Positions 36,322-48,685 of a DNA stretch of 64,000 nucleotides are shown piece after piece. The translations under genes and the position numbers were made by a program. Under the pieces are notes generated by a model. The model worked only from the letters and a program-made list of their open reading frames with translations, did not search any database and was not told where the DNA came from. Numbering within the stretch: the first letter of the stretch is position 1; each line of letters opens with the position of its first letter. The DNA comes from Nageia nagi (lineage: Eukaryota; Pinophyta): assembly GCA_050084985.1 (NCBI GenBank), contig JBITNC010000001.1, positions 212,350,001 to 212,414,000 of the forward strand. The letters are read 5' to 3'.

Positions 36322-38448
36322 CTATAGTCTTCTTGAAGGACGCCCTCCCCCTATGCTAGAACTAGTAGCCCTACTAGAGCCATTACCCCTATACCTAGCC
36401 TTTATTTTTTAGCCCTCACCTTTTCTTCCCCTACTTATCTCTCAACCTTACATAGCTACTTATAAAGGTCTTGGATACATGTATTGGCTTTTTATAGATC
36501 CTGGTATAGGGTAGTATAGTCTCCTCCTCTATATCATAGCTATCCCTTTAGATCCTTGATTTTAGCATCCTTTTGCTTTATGAGCCTGTGTAGCTAGGCC
36601 TATCTAGTTTAGGATCCTCATCATATACATATAAATTGTATATCAATATTGCATACATTTTTATAATAAAAATAAAAATATATATAAAAGATAAAAAGAA
36701 TAGATACCTTCATCATCATCCTCATCTTTGAACACATCTATGTCTCTCTTTGTGTTGGGCTCATACTTGTCTTGATCCAAGTTAGTCTCCTCATTATCAT
36801 TGTGACCAACATATAGCATCCTATCACATGTGTCATATATGTCATATGAGCTCCATCATAATTATGTGAACTCTATGCCTCATCTTATCAGTGCCTCCTT
36901 TGTATCAAATACATCTCCCTCATCCTTGGGTTGGTCTATCGCATGTATGCCTAGGTGGTGAGGGGCATGTCCCTACCACCATTCCATGTAGTCCTTAGTA
37001 TGCTTAGGACCATCTATGTTAAGGTCATCCTCAAATTCTAAGTCCTCTCTAGTCTATATGGCTCAACTAGTGCTTTACATGCTTAGATGTATATCATGTG
37101 TCTCACCTAGGCTAGCTCATGCATGTCCTTGATCCACTCTAGGGCATACCTATATGAACACCCATGCATCTATGACTCCTTGAGTGTGTCGAGGCAAACC
37201 CTCCATCCCTTTAGGTTGACATTAAGAAATTTAGAGCCATGTATAATTGCCCATCACTACCATGTAGGCACATCATCTGGTAGATCCTATGGTAGAGAGT
37301 CTAGTCTAGAGATGCTTATGTGATCATAGGCCCATACTTGCAATATCATGAAATGAGCCACCTATCTCCCTCCTCTCACCATCTCAATGAATGTATGAAA
37401 ATCATGGTATAGTTATGCTAAAATATTTGGGTACCATGTGTATCATTGCTCATGTTAGATCATGTCCATGATGATAGGCACCATCTCCATGGGAAATGTC
37501 ACACTACTTTTATCTAGGTAGATAATAGCATCTAGTAGGCAAGCAATAACAAGCCTTAATTATAGGTTAGCCTATGCTAGAGGATCCTTTAGTACATGTC
37601 TCATAAAGGAAACTCCACTTTTCCTATGGTTCATCTCATCTAAACCTATGAGCCACATAGCCCACTCCTTTGCTCATTCCATGGTAGAAATAGGGACCAT
37701 GTTCACCAACTTACCTGTGATAGGCAACCTAGTGATCTTGTAGATATCCTTCAGATTCATTGTAATCTCTCTTATAGGTAAGTGAAAGGTGTTGGAATTA
37801 GGATCTCACCTCTCCATCAAGGTTGTTAGCATATCCTAATCATAATAGATGTAATCAGCAAAGGCCAAATAGCTTAAGAAAATAGCCTTGAGGGTGCTTT
37901 GGCTCTCATCTAATTGGGGCCATTATTGAGCAATTACAAATGCAGTACTCTTTCCAAAAGCCTACATATAATAACTATGATCCTAGTACAAAACATATAC
38001 AAATTAATATTAATTTTTGTTATTAATACATCTTGTGAGTTTGCAAAATAGTCAAAGAGGACCACCAATGATCCAAATTAGCATAAAAGAGGATCGCCAA
38101 TAGTTTAAACTAGGGTAGAAGGGACTACCAATGACCCTCTTCTTGTATAAAAAATTTAAAAACAATTATGAGCAAGGTTGTATAAAAAAAGACAACCTAA
38201 TTTTAGAGGTAGAAATACAAAAAATAGTGTTGAAAGACAAAAATGAAAGCAAAGGTATTCTAATGGGTAAAATCCTACAGATAGGATACCAGACTTACAA
38301 GAAAACTTTACAAAGAGAAAAATACATAGAGAAAAATCAAGAATGCAACAAAGAAATATAAGTAAAGATGATTTACCTAATGATTAGCAAGATAATTTGC
38401 CACTAGAGTAGCTCTATGTCCCTCTTAGCATGTAATCATTAAAGCCAT
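36322..38448 (-). pseudogene. Antisense plant-mobile-domain gene of element D
   Basis: The minus strand, antisense to the element, encodes a decayed PMD protein. A leader with an ATG at 38448 and a seven-codon frame ends at a likely donor (TAG/GTAAAT, 38376). A likely acceptor (TTGTACTAG) lies at 37983. The main exon then reads STAFVIAQ, DESQSTLKAIFLSYLAF and NTFHLPIREITMNLKDIYKI (about 37780), matching the PMD landmark 'TFHLP-x-GEMT-x-TL-x-D'. MEWAKEWAMWL and FKEYRYALEWIKDMH-like blocks follow at lower coordinates. It ends with SSSIGGGRPSRRL and a TAG at 36322-36324. Several stops break it. PMD proteins act in the nucleus in host plants; the role of element-borne copies is not established. 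Antisense ORFs are known from some Tat-lineage elements. The domain is clear and the gene structure is inferred. Confidence 0.7.
38059..38142. repeat. Near-palindrome triad in the presumed intron of the D antisense gene
   Basis: Units are GGACCACCAATGATCC (38059-38074), GGATCGCCAATAGTTT (38091-38106) and 38118-38142 (arms GAAGGG and CTCTTC around GACTACCAATGACC). Centres are about 32 bp apart. These are the clearest copies of the motif core CACCAATG. Confidence 0.75.
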
Positions 38449-38599
38449 GATAGGGATATGTGAAAAGAAGCAAAGGTAAATCACAAGGTAATAGTAGTAG
38501 AATCAAGAATAAGCACTCACTTTATAAGCTCTCAAAAACTCCTAAGCACTCTCCACTCTAACAATACAAGCAAGTGATAATGAAAGGGGGGTCAACCCT

Positions 38600-38625
38600 C
38601 TTTTATAACATTTTCAGGGCACATA
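38600..38625 (-). promoter_or_regulatory. Antisense promoter of element D
   Basis: On the minus strand TATGTGCCCTG is followed by the TATA box TATAAAAG (38607-38600), about 150 bp upstream of the first ATG at 38448. The same combination occurs in element C on its antisense strand (8521-8546). Confidence 0.6.
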
Positions 38626-38749
38626 TCCTTAGATAGTTTCAATTTGCATACTTATGAGTTATAACAAAGTAAATAGAATAATTAGTTAGAATCAATAATA
38701 AATATGCCATTATTTAGGTTTTTTAGTTTGAAAAAATTATTCAAGAAAA

Positions 38750-38828
38750 GGACCACCTATGACCTCCTCTTATCATGCTCAAAGGATCACTAATAATGTG
38801 CTTATGTCAAAATAGATCACCTGTATTC
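38750..38828. repeat. Near-palindrome triad upstream of the D antisense promoter
   Basis: Units are GGACCACCTATGACCT (38750-38765), GGATCACTAATAATGT (38784-38799) and AGATCACCTGTATTCC (38813-38828), with centres 29-34 bp apart. The matching C triad is at 8325-8399. Confidence 0.7.
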
Positions 38829-38918
38829 CTTATTTTATCAGATTGAACATCCTAATTTGTTGGACATAATGAAGAATTATCTACATGGCTATATCCTAGA
38901 TCATATTTTTATCTTATA

Positions 38919-39200
38919 CCTTTTGGCATAGAGTTTCAGCTCTCATCATCATATTATGTCTCTTGGTGTAGAGTTTTAGCTCTCATTATCATATCATGCC
39001 TCTTGGTGTAGAGTTTCAACTCTCATCATCATATTATGCCTCTTGGCATAGAGTTTTAGCTCTTATTATCATATGATACCTCTTGGCATAGAGTTTTAGC
39101 TCTTATTATCATGTCATACCTCTTGGCATAGAGTTTTAGCTCTCATCATCATATTATGCCTCTTGGCATAGAGTTTTAGCTCTCATTATCATATAATGCA
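38919..39200. repeat. 40-bp tandem array of element D, seven copies
   Basis: Units start with CCTCTTGGCATAGAGTTTTA and recur every 40 bp (38919, 38959, 38999, 39039, 39079, 39119, 39159). The same motif occurs singly between gag and the PMD gene (36126-36200) and in element C near 9040, so the array appears to have grown from a pre-existing single motif. Confidence 0.92.
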
Positions 39201-39239
39201 TGATTAATAAAGTCACTTGTTATGATTTGTAGTAAGGTA

Positions 39240-39860
39240 GAAAAGATAATTTTAGCAAATAAAGAAAATATAGCTTTGAAAATAGCTTATAAAAAATTAG
39301 CCAAAAAATTCATACTTTTAGTTCATACTGAAAAAAATAATTCCTCTTTTAAAAAATCCCCTCCTTTTTTAAAAAAAGATTCCCCATTCTTCTTTTAAAA
39401 AGATAACTTAAAAAAACTCATAGGCTTTTTTTAAAATTACTTTAAAAAGGCTAAAAAAAATCCTCTTCCTTTTTTTAAAAAATAGGATTTGTTTTTTATT
39501 AGAAAAAAAAATATTTAAAAAAAATAATATATATTTTATTAAAAAAAACCTTTTTTTAAAATATATAAAAAAATTGAAAAATAGGGTTGCTGCACACTTG
39601 GAGGGGTCGCACACCACCCTAGGGTGTTGTGCACCTCTAGCATTGCATAAATAATAATTTTTATATAAAAAATGTAAAAAAAAAATATAGTTTTATAGAA
39701 AAATGTATAAAATATAGTTTTATATATAAAAAAATATAGTTTTATAGAAACTTTAAAAAATATAGTTTATAAAAACTTTATATATTTTTACAAGCATACT
39801 AGCATTGTAATTATTTTTATAATAATAGCATTATAGTTAAAAAAAATTTTACAAAACTTT
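39240..39860. repeat. A/T homopolymer tract with a GC-rich palindrome
   Basis: Long runs of A and T alternate here. One GC-rich island at 39591-39640 contains a 24-bp near-palindrome (39609-39632) with the centre CACCCTAGGGTG and arms GCACA and TGTGC. The 69-codon minus ORF (39408-39617) is a low-complexity artefact. Confidence 0.7.
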
Positions 39861-40241
39861 TAACCATTTCTACACTAAGTAAAACCTTACAAATTTAAGC
39901 TATAATAACTCATTTATTACTAAATTTAAGCAAATTTACCCAAAACCTATTATTGGTGCACATTAAGCAATTTTACTTAGAAATTACAACTAATAAAATA
40001 ATGCATAGCAATAGCATAGGAATGAACTAACATGTTAGTATAGCTAATATCTACTTTGAACAATTTTTGCTAAATACAACTTTATAATTAAATAACCAAA
40101 ATGATTAGTAATAAAGCAAAATTTGACAATGAGCAAGGTAGGAGGAAAATTATACCTTCAAGCCCTTTTTACCTCAATAAAGTAGGTGGAGAAAGAAGAG
40201 GAATGACCTTCAAATATATTGAAAAGGAGCCTCTAAGAAAA
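39861..40241 (-). other. Possible internal remnant next to the copia-type PBS
   Basis: This sequence lies immediately inside the copia-type PBS and should belong to that element's interior. No gag or pol motif was recognised. The inner boundary is unknown. Confidence 0.3.
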
Positions 40242-40253
40242 GCTATGATACCA
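40242..40253 (-). other. Primer binding site, tRNA-iMet type (copia-like element E)
   Basis: The minus strand reads TGGTATCATAGC two bases after the LTR end. It differs from TGGTATCAGAGC at one position. The spacing and sequence are usual for plant copia elements. Confidence 0.7.
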
Positions 40254-40255
40254 CT

Positions 40256-40694
40256 TGATAAAATTAACCCTTTCTGAATTAACTTCTAATCTACCAATAT
40301 ATTAAGAAGGCACTTACAACATCAACACAATGGCATAATAACTCAAGCTAATATCATAAATAACATAAGATATAGAGTGGTTCCTCCCTCCTTGGTACTG
40401 CATACACTAACTAAGATCTTTGTATTCTTAAGGACCTTTCTTACAAAATCTCTTCTCTCTCTTTCAAACTCTAAACCTATAACAAATCTTGTATAATAAT
40501 TATATAATGTTAGAGAGGGGGTTCTTCTCTATTTATAAGAAGAAACTCACTTTATATTTAATCCTTTACCTATTTTTAATCATTTTCCTATTTTTATTCC
40601 CTTAATGCTTTAAGGTATCTAAAGATACTTTAAGCATTAAGTGAATTTACATTAAAGAGAAATATTATATAATATTACATTATAAATTCTAACA
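40256..40694 (-). mobile_element. 5' LTR of truncated copia-like element E (439 bp)
   Basis: On the minus strand it begins TGTTAGAATTTATAATG and ends GGTTAATTTTATCA (TG...CA), which is typical of plant Ty1/copia LTRs. A TATA box (TATAAATAG, minus strand) is at 40529-40537. The PBS lies at the low-coordinate end. No second LTR and no pol were found, so the element is truncated; it cannot be called a solo LTR because the PBS is present. Confidence 0.7.
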
Positions 40695-40695
40695 A

Positions 40696-42113
40696 ATTGA
40701 AGTTAACACGAATCCATATGTGGTCCTAAGATCAGAAGCAGAGGTAGCATCAAGGGAGACTCCTAAGAGAAGCAATAATTCCAAGTCAAGACTGAGTAAC
40801 ATATTCTCTAGCCTTAGTTACCTGAGTTAATCCAATCAATACAAAAGTAGCACCTCACCCAAATTATATTTCATATTGAGAATTATGAGCAATGAAAGTA
40901 GCATTAGTGGCAATTGGTTCTATTATTGATCCAATGAAAGCATTAGTAGTAGATCCCACAGATATCAATCAAGATCAAGCTCATTCTCTAATTTTAGGAT
41001 GAGAACCATAGCCCTTGACTTCCTTCCACCTTAGATACTAGCTATGCAACTCCATCTATTTGAACTTACTCTACCTCTCATATCACTATGCATAAGTGCC
41101 TATGGTGTCTATCACTTTGTGTCATGGATGGGATTCAATATGTAGGAACACTATTAACATCTCATAATACCCAGGCTTGTAGTTGCTTTATTGATCTAGT
41201 TTCTACTAGTTCATCTTTATTGGATGAAATGAGGTTGGTATTAGAAGGTTGGGCAAGGTAGTAACTATCAAATGGGCTCTATATGTGTATATGGGACTTG
41301 AAATGGAACCATGTATGAAGGAAAAATGTTGGTGGATTAGGAACTAGATTTGGTTATGTTTCTACTAAAACTCAACCCATTTCTTATAACGAAACTTAAT
41401 TAGATACTCATGAACCAAGTGATAAGGTCTACTTCTTGGCTACTAATGGCTCTCTAAATGGAATTCCAACCACCATACCCTACTCATCATTCCCTTACTA
41501 TTATCCCATGTTTATTCATATTAGCTCTATTGCTACATCTATGTGCCATATGGATCTTTACTAGGAATGTTGGGACACTTAAACCCTAAATAGAGGGGTT
41601 TTTATGGGTGTGGGATCAAATGAAAGTGATGTGGTCTCCACTCTATGCATGCTTGCTCTTAGTGCTACTAAAATTGGTGCTTCTCTTTATGCTTGCCTTG
41701 AATCTCATCTATTAAGAGGCAAGTGTAAATAGATATTATGATTGAAATGCCTACCATTATTACAAATTACTAAATTGATTATGGGGGCTAGATATGACTT
41801 ACTTCTTAATGTGGCACTTTCATCTATGACTACCTAAATAAAGAGCCTTGAGATGTGGGATAAATACCTTATCCATGAATATAAGCATATAGAAGTGCTC
41901 AAATGTATTTAGATGGTTGGATAAGACATCATTCCTACCAGAGTGTGGTCTAAGTGAAAGGGATGGATAAGTTAATAGAATAGGTGACTAGTAATCTATT
42001 GAGTTTCATCATAAGAAGATAAGCAATCTTGGCTGCATGCATCAATAGCTAGCTAATTAAAATCTCCCCTCAAATTATTGGTTCTCAACTCATTTAGAAC
42101 TTTGATTGAAAAT
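40696..42113 (+). repeat. Long direct repeat F, copy 1
   Basis: About 1.4 kb aligned end to end with 45652-47019. Alignment starts at ATTGAAGTT, directly at the edge of the copia LTR, and ends at TTAGAACTTTGATTGAAA. There are no TG...CA ends and no adjacent PBS, so it is not a normal LTR pair. Confidence 0.8.
41085..41760 (+). pseudogene. Unrecognised reading frame in repeat F, copy 1
   Basis: One plus-strand frame stays in register for about 220 codons with scattered single stops. It shows SSSLLDEMRLVLEGWAR, GTRFGYVSTKTQPISYNET, HEPSDKVYFLATNGSLNG and ESDVVSTLCMLALSATKIG. The same frame is kept in copy 2 with conservative changes. Shared coding signal in two diverged copies suggests that an ancestral protein existed before the duplication. 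No family was recognised; a captured host gene, a transposon ORF and an endogenised viral ORF are all possible. Confidence 0.5.
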
Positions 42114-45100
42114 GATATTTAGTTTGGATTAATAGGTAGAGGACCTAAGAAATCCAATTCCTACCTAGCATATATGAAGATGATAATCACATCAAGAACC
42201 ACTTCTTATGATTAGAAGTTATTAAATAAAGCTTGGGATAGCTATTAATATTGGTACCTATGTTTATAAGTTAGTAGGTAATTAACTATCCCAAGATTTA
42301 TTAGTCTATTCAATTCCATTCTTAACTTATTGACTACTCTATTTGATTAGATTAAGACCTAATCTATTCCCCTCCCCCTTAATAGTAGGTAATCTCAAGC
42401 ACTTGGCCAATTAGGAATGGAATAGATGGATAGAAAATGATATTTATCCATCAAGTCATTCATTATAGGTTTATTAGAAGCTATTGAATAATGTGATTCT
42501 AGAGAGCTTCCCTTCTCCATGCTAACATTCCCTTATCATGAAATGAGAGGGTGCTCCCCTCCACTATTCCTGATTCACTTGGGTTACTTTCTTGCATTAT
42601 AGATAAGCACTATGGGGAGGGATAGACACTATAGATATACTACTTAGTCCCTAATCCATCTCCATATTGGTGCTTGATTCATCATTTCCATGGTATAATG
42701 GGAGTCACTAACACAAATGTTGATTGATTAGATAAGGTGGAATCAATCATAAAAAATGTAATGAGAGAAACAAGCCCATGAATTTAGGACTAGTAGAGAT
42801 TCAAGGAGGGGAATGGGCACCTTTCTTAAGCTTGTTTGATCCATTAGCATGCCATTATTGAGAGGGATGAGTGTGTGTCTACATCTTTAATCAAATAGTG
42901 GAATGGAATAGTAGGGGCAAATCCAACCTATCAATAATATGCCCCTCACTCAATCCCATTCAATCTTGAACCATATACTAGCATCTGATAGATATAAAAT
43001 GGGTTTTCTATCAGATATAAAACTAATGGTGAAAGAAGCATTTTCTAATAAATAATTAACTAGATTGTTGAATTAGGAACTCAAGTGATCCCCCACTATA
43101 ACCCTCCCTAAATTCATGGAATACAACCAAAAATAATAATAATAGGGCCTTCTTTCAACTACTAAAGAATATGAAATTCTTGATTCTTATATGAACCAAG
43201 AATTAGCTAGCTACATCTTCTATACCTAATAGAAATCCTTGCTCTCATAATTATTCATATTAAAGGGATAACTTTGATGATTGAGGGGGTTTCTTATTCA
43301 TATTTGGGATTAGTTCAGGCTAGGTTATTTTGAATGTTTAAGATTGCCTCAACCTAAAAATTGAATAGTCAGCCTTCACTTCTTTCCACATAAATGATAT
43401 GTTAAGTATGATTTAGTAGCTTACCTTCTATTTATTAAAGGGTAGGCCCTACTATTAGGAATCAATATCTCCCTACTATTACTACTTAAGGTTGCTACAT
43501 TCTAAGTTCTCCATAGAGGTAAGTAATGAGGGGATATGAGTTCATGAGATAGGCTATTAGTGTCACTCATGTTTAGGTTATTAATACCTATCTAATAGAA
43601 TCATTAATACTATGATGAGGGAGATGGATCCAATATAGTAGATCCATGCCCCTAGTCTAGATCATTTCCTTATTAGTTATTAAGGGGCTTTACTTGTGAG
43701 GAGGTTGTTATTCAATCACTATAGGCTCCACCTCCTAAGGTTTCTCCCTACTATTCCTATTCACTAGCCCTACTAGGGGTAGTAGCTAATTCTCCATCAT
43801 TAAGGTTCTATTTTAATGATAAGGTTATTAATATGTAGATCATAGACTCCATCCCTTAAGGTAGCTACTATTACTTGTTGTTAATCACTATCATTAGAGG
43901 AGGCCATAATTACATTTTGCTACTATGAAATGAGATAGGAGTTGTTAATACTTATCATGAATGATTTCATTATCTATTCATTGGAATTTGCTCCTCGAAG
44001 GGGTGTTTAAGGGAGCAAAAGCTATAACTCTAGGTACTAACCCCATTGATGGCTAGGATAAGCTTAATGTATCCAATCATTTTCATTTTGCATTGCTAAG
44101 CTCACTGATAATCTTATCACTTATAAAGGAGCAATAAATGCATTCCTATACATAAAATTATTTAGTGCTATTCTTGCATTGTCCATTGTCCCCAATCATA
44201 ACATGCATATGCCTTAGTTCATAAAAGGGATGTTTCCATAAAAATGACTCAAGAAGTGGTGTTCCAACTCATATAGGTCCATGCACCTTAAATAGATTAC
44301 AACGTAGGTCTCTCCCTCTCCTAGAGTGTTGATTGATAAGTAAGTGGAATCTATGCCCCATAATAAAGATGTGGATCCTAGATGTAGTTCCATCAGTATC
44401 TTGATGTATCAAATCAAGATTTGCTATAGTTGGGATATTATCATCATTCTTAGGTGTAGTTTCAACAAGGAGGAATCAAATCAAGGGGGCCTAGACCTAG
44501 GGGGAATGGTATCTATAGGATCAAAAGAACCACCATATCATTAGAATATGGGAGCAGTTACCATGTGCTATGTTTAGGAGCTACTCACTCAAAAAATGCC
44601 ATGATTCATTTATATTAGATCATATAATTTTTAATTATAGTCATTATCATTGATTATAAAAGCATATATGAGGAGGCATGGGAGGAGGAAACATAACTAT
44701 TTCTCTATCAACAATCATACTAGGTTAGATTGAAGACTAAATACCAAAGGGGAATACTAAGTGAATAAAGCTCACCACTAATATGGAGTCACCCTCAATC
44801 ACATTGGCATCCTAACTATTCTAATCAAAATTATTCAATGGGGCTTGTTCTAGGGTTGGATGATTTACATCTCTCAAAGAAAGTCTTCTTCTTCTTCTTT
44901 GGAGAAACATAATTAGTGTTTCCTAATGTTTACTCCTTTAGCTTAGTACATCATTAGGATCATGGGGGAAGCTATAATTAGAATTGGATTGGGCTTCATA
45001 AAAACACTACTCCTTTAGCTCAGTATCATCATTAGGATCATGGGGGGAAGCTATAATTAGAATTAGATGGGGCTTCATAAAAACACCTATAACAACCTTG

Positions 45101-45651
45101 AGACATGATTTGCTAGGAATCACTTGAGTCAAAATTATAGTGACCTACATATCATTCATGTAAATGGTGGGGGTATAGTGGATCTACCCAATATATATAT
45201 AGGTTGTTGGTATATGAACAAGAGTAATCAAAATGAACAAAGTGAAGAAGCAATAGTAGGAGAGAAGCACATGTAGCAATAAATGCCTGGGTCTTGAGAC
45301 TAGGGAAAGTAGTCATTAGAACCATAACTCTTATCTTATACTAGAGACTATTGACTAAATATCATTTACATCACTTCCCTAGAATCAATCATCAAGAAAG
45401 TGATGAAGCACTAATCATGATAGATCCACTCATACAACATCTAGAGCCATAGTCACCTCAGTCCAAGATAAGGAAATGCCTCTACAATATCATTGGTAAG
45501 CACCTAGAAGGCATCTAAGCAAGTAATAAGAGAGGTAGGAGTTAGAGCATAACCCACTCAATAGGCACTTGACTAAATAGGCTTATTTATCCCATTAAAC
45601 CTCTATACAAATTCAATATTACACGACCAATAGTGGTTTCATCAGTTTCTC
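42114..45651. other. Gene-free region between the F repeats
   Basis: No gene was recognised. It contains the 77-bp tandem duplication at 44933-45086. There is no PBS or polypurine tract next to either repeat copy. Confidence 0.5.
44933..45086. repeat. 77-bp tandem duplication
   Basis: Two adjacent copies start with CTCCTTTAGCT at 44933 and 45010 and share GGCTTCATAAAAACAC at the end. Few substitutions separate them, so the duplication is fairly recent. Confidence 0.9.
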
Positions 45652-47019
45652 CCTAGATTGAAGTTGACTCATATCCATATGTGGTCCTAGGATTAGAGGC
45701 AAAGATAACATCCAAAGAGATAGGAGAAGTAATAGTTCAAGGTTAAGACTAAGTAACATAATATTCAACCTTATTTTCTTGAGTTGATTTAATCAAAAGA
45801 GAAGCAACACCTCACCTAATATCTATTTCATATTGAGAACTAGGAGTAATGGAAGTAGCACTAATGATAGTTGATTCTATTTTTGACCTAATGAAAGAAT
45901 CAGTAGTAGATCCCATAGATATTGATCCCTCTACCATAGCTCCTAGCTATGCAACTCCATTTGTTTAAACTTACTCTACCTCTCATATCACTATGCATAA
46001 GTTATGTGGTCTATGTATCATGGATGGGATTTAGCATTAGGAACATTGTTAATGTCTCAGTTGCTTTGGTAATCCAATTTCTATTGGTTCATCTTTACTA
46101 AATGAAAGGAGGCTAGTCCTATAAGGATGGGCAAGATATTAGCTATTGAATGGGCTCTGTATGTGTATATGGGACTTGAAATGGAAGTGTGTATGGAGAC
46201 AAAATGCTAATGGATTAGGAATTAGATTTGGTTATGTTTCTACTAAAAATTAGCCTATTCATTATAATGAAACTTGATTAGCAATTCATGAACCAAGTGC
46301 TTGGGTATGCTTCTTGGCTACTGATGGCTCTCTAAATGGATCTCCAACCACCTCTACTTAGTAATGTGCAAGAATTTTTAGACCCCTACCCATCATTCCC
46401 TCCATTACTATCCTACATTTGTTCCTATTGGCTTTGTTACTACATCCACCTACCATATGGATCTTTACCAGGAAGGTTAGGACACTTGAACCCCAAATAG
46501 GGGGTTTTATGGGTGAGGGCTCAAATCAAAGTGATGTGATCTCTACTCTACAGGTGCTTACTCTTGGTGCTACTAAAATTAGTTCTTCTCTTTATGTTTT
46601 CCTTGAAGCCCATCCATCCATCTATTAAGAGGCAAGTGCAAATAGATATTATGATTAAAATGATTAACCTTATTACAAATTACTAAATTGATTATGGGGC
46701 TTGGATATGATTTGTTTCTTAATGTGGCACTTTTGTCTATGACTACCTAAAGAGCCATGAGGTGTGGGATATTTACCTTATCCATGAATACATGCATATA
46801 AAATTTCTTAGATGTATTAAGTTGGTTGGATAATACATCATTCCTACCCAAGTGTGATCCAAGTGAAAGGGATGGATAAGTTAATAGAATAGGCAATTAG
46901 TAATCTATTGAGTTTCATCATAAGAAGATAAGTAATCTTGGTCAACACATTAAAAGCTAGCTAATTAAATGTTCCACTTAAGTTATTGGTTCTCATATTA
47001 TTTAGAACTTTGATTGAAA
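45652..47019 (+). repeat. Long direct repeat F, copy 2
   Basis: Partner of 40696-42113 at a distance of about 4.96 kb in the same orientation. Copy 2 is about 50 bp shorter because of scattered deletions. Confidence 0.8.
46060..46640 (+). pseudogene. Unrecognised reading frame in repeat F, copy 2
   Basis: Continues the same frame as copy 1: SSLLNERRLVL, LCMCIWDLKWKCVWRQNANG, IRFGYVSTK, HEPSAWVCFLATDGSLNG, then after a frameshift SNQSDVISTLQVLTLGATKI. Stops fall at different codons from copy 1 in places, so some decay happened after duplication. Confidence 0.5.
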
Positions 47020-48685
47020 TTGGGCATCTACCAACCACTAGTACTTTGACCTAACTACCTTTAACTTGGGACTGAATCAGTAATAATAGAGCCCTTATCA
47101 TAATATTAGCAATTCTAACTTGATCAAAATTATGGAGAGTATGCTATAGCACCTATAAAAGCTTTAATAGATACATATAGAAATCAATCTATGTAGTATG
47201 AACTCAAATAGTGAGTGAATTGGTAGGTGGGAGATCTAGTTGAATTGATAAAGAGAAGAGTGGGTGTACAGGCCTCTCATTCCATCATGTTGCTAGGCCT
47301 CATAATCCCCATAATTTCATGTGTAGTGATAGTTGTATATTCTAAAATAAAGGGGAGAGGGAGAAGAAGAGTGGGTTTAGGATATGGAATGAAATAGTTG
47401 ATGCACCCTCCCTAGCATTCCATCTATATCTGCTATTAGTAGGACACCTGAACCCAAATCTTGAAAGTAAATGAGATTGGGAATCAAAGCTAAATATCAT
47501 AAGAAATGATTTGGTTTTGATGAAAGGGAAATAGTTTATGGTTACCAACCTTGCCCTCATTTCATCCAAAAAAGAATTAGGTAAAAGAGATCTTACCTTG
47601 GAAATCCTAGTACATTTTAAGGCTTTATTGGAAAACCCAACTATTCTAGAGAAGAATGAGTTGGAGAAATAATAGAAACTATCCCTTGGGTATGGGTAGG
47701 TCCTATCATTATTAGTTATGACACCTATCAACCTAGTTGAAACTCCCTAGGTATGGGTAGGCCCAAAAGAATACTCATACCCTAAATGGATGAGAGGCAT
47801 TTGGCATTATGATTAAAGGGTGGGATAACCAAATGGATTGGTTGGTCGATCCATAAACCATGATATAGTTATGACCCCTAATATTCTAATAAGGGTGGGC
47901 ATAAAATTAGTCACTGCTATGATCACCCCTTTAAAATAATTAGGAGGGTTACATATGATTATTCCAAACTCTAAAGATCCCCCTAATCATTATATGGATC
48001 TCTCAAATTGAATATACTAGACTAACCCTCCCAACATATGGATATTGGATTGATGGTGAATGTTTGCTATCCTCTCCATTGAATCAATCGATCTCTATCA
48101 ATTGATTGGTTGGGTGATCACTTTGCCATCATATGCTTATTGTAATAGTAGGGACATTGCATGAGAAAATTCTTATAGTATTCATTGAATGGGGATAGGC
48201 ATTATCCCCCTTTCTAATTAAAGCTTGACCCTTATTAATATTCAAGATTAGGAGTAAGAAAGATTTGTTCTCACTTACAAGTCATTATATAGTATCAAGG
48301 TGGTATTATATCATTCCATTATTATTTCCTTATTACAATAGTAGGGGCTCATTCATAAAAAAGGTTGGCAATGCCCCACCCCTTAAAAATAAGTTTCTCT
48401 CTCATCCTAAAGAGAATAAGTTGTTCAATGATTTTGACTAGAGAAATCATTAATAATTACCTCCTCTTGGATCTTGGATAAGATGATCAAGAAATAGATT
48501 GTCTCCCTACTTCAAATTTTTGCCTCTCTATTTCTTTCCTTCCCATATGTATCCTTTATAACTTCCATACGTTATCTACCCTATTGCATGCTCAAATGGC
48601 ATTTCTTAGATACACATCAACAACCACTTCCTATTGAAGAGAAATACCTTCTTAAACTAATAGAAAAGTTTAATGAATGAGCCTC
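47020..48685. other. Gene-free spacer left of element B
   Basis: The longest ORF is 47342-47731 on the minus strand (129 codons, starting MIGVITNNDRTYPYPRDSF). No domain or partner copy supports it. This sequence continues at 55572 on the far side of element B. Confidence 0.45.

Larger units (their letters stand above)
33050..39205 (+). mobile_element. Element D: truncated relative of C with an antisense PMD gene
   Basis: Plus-strand element with the following order: 5' LTR remnant, decayed tRNA-Trp PBS, ORF1, gag, a minus-strand (antisense) PMD gene with its own promoter, then a 40-bp tandem array. No protease, RT or integrase was seen between gag (ending near 35760) and the antisense gene (ending at 36322), so it shares the pol-less plan of element C. 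Five groups of near-palindromes occur at matching places in D and C or within D. No 3' LTR was found, and similarity stops after the array. Coding regions carry many stops, so D is older than C. Confidence 0.75.

Noticed and set aside
40696-47019. The F repeats as LTRs of one old element
   Set aside because: Neither copy has TG...CA ends and no PBS or polypurine tract lies next to them.
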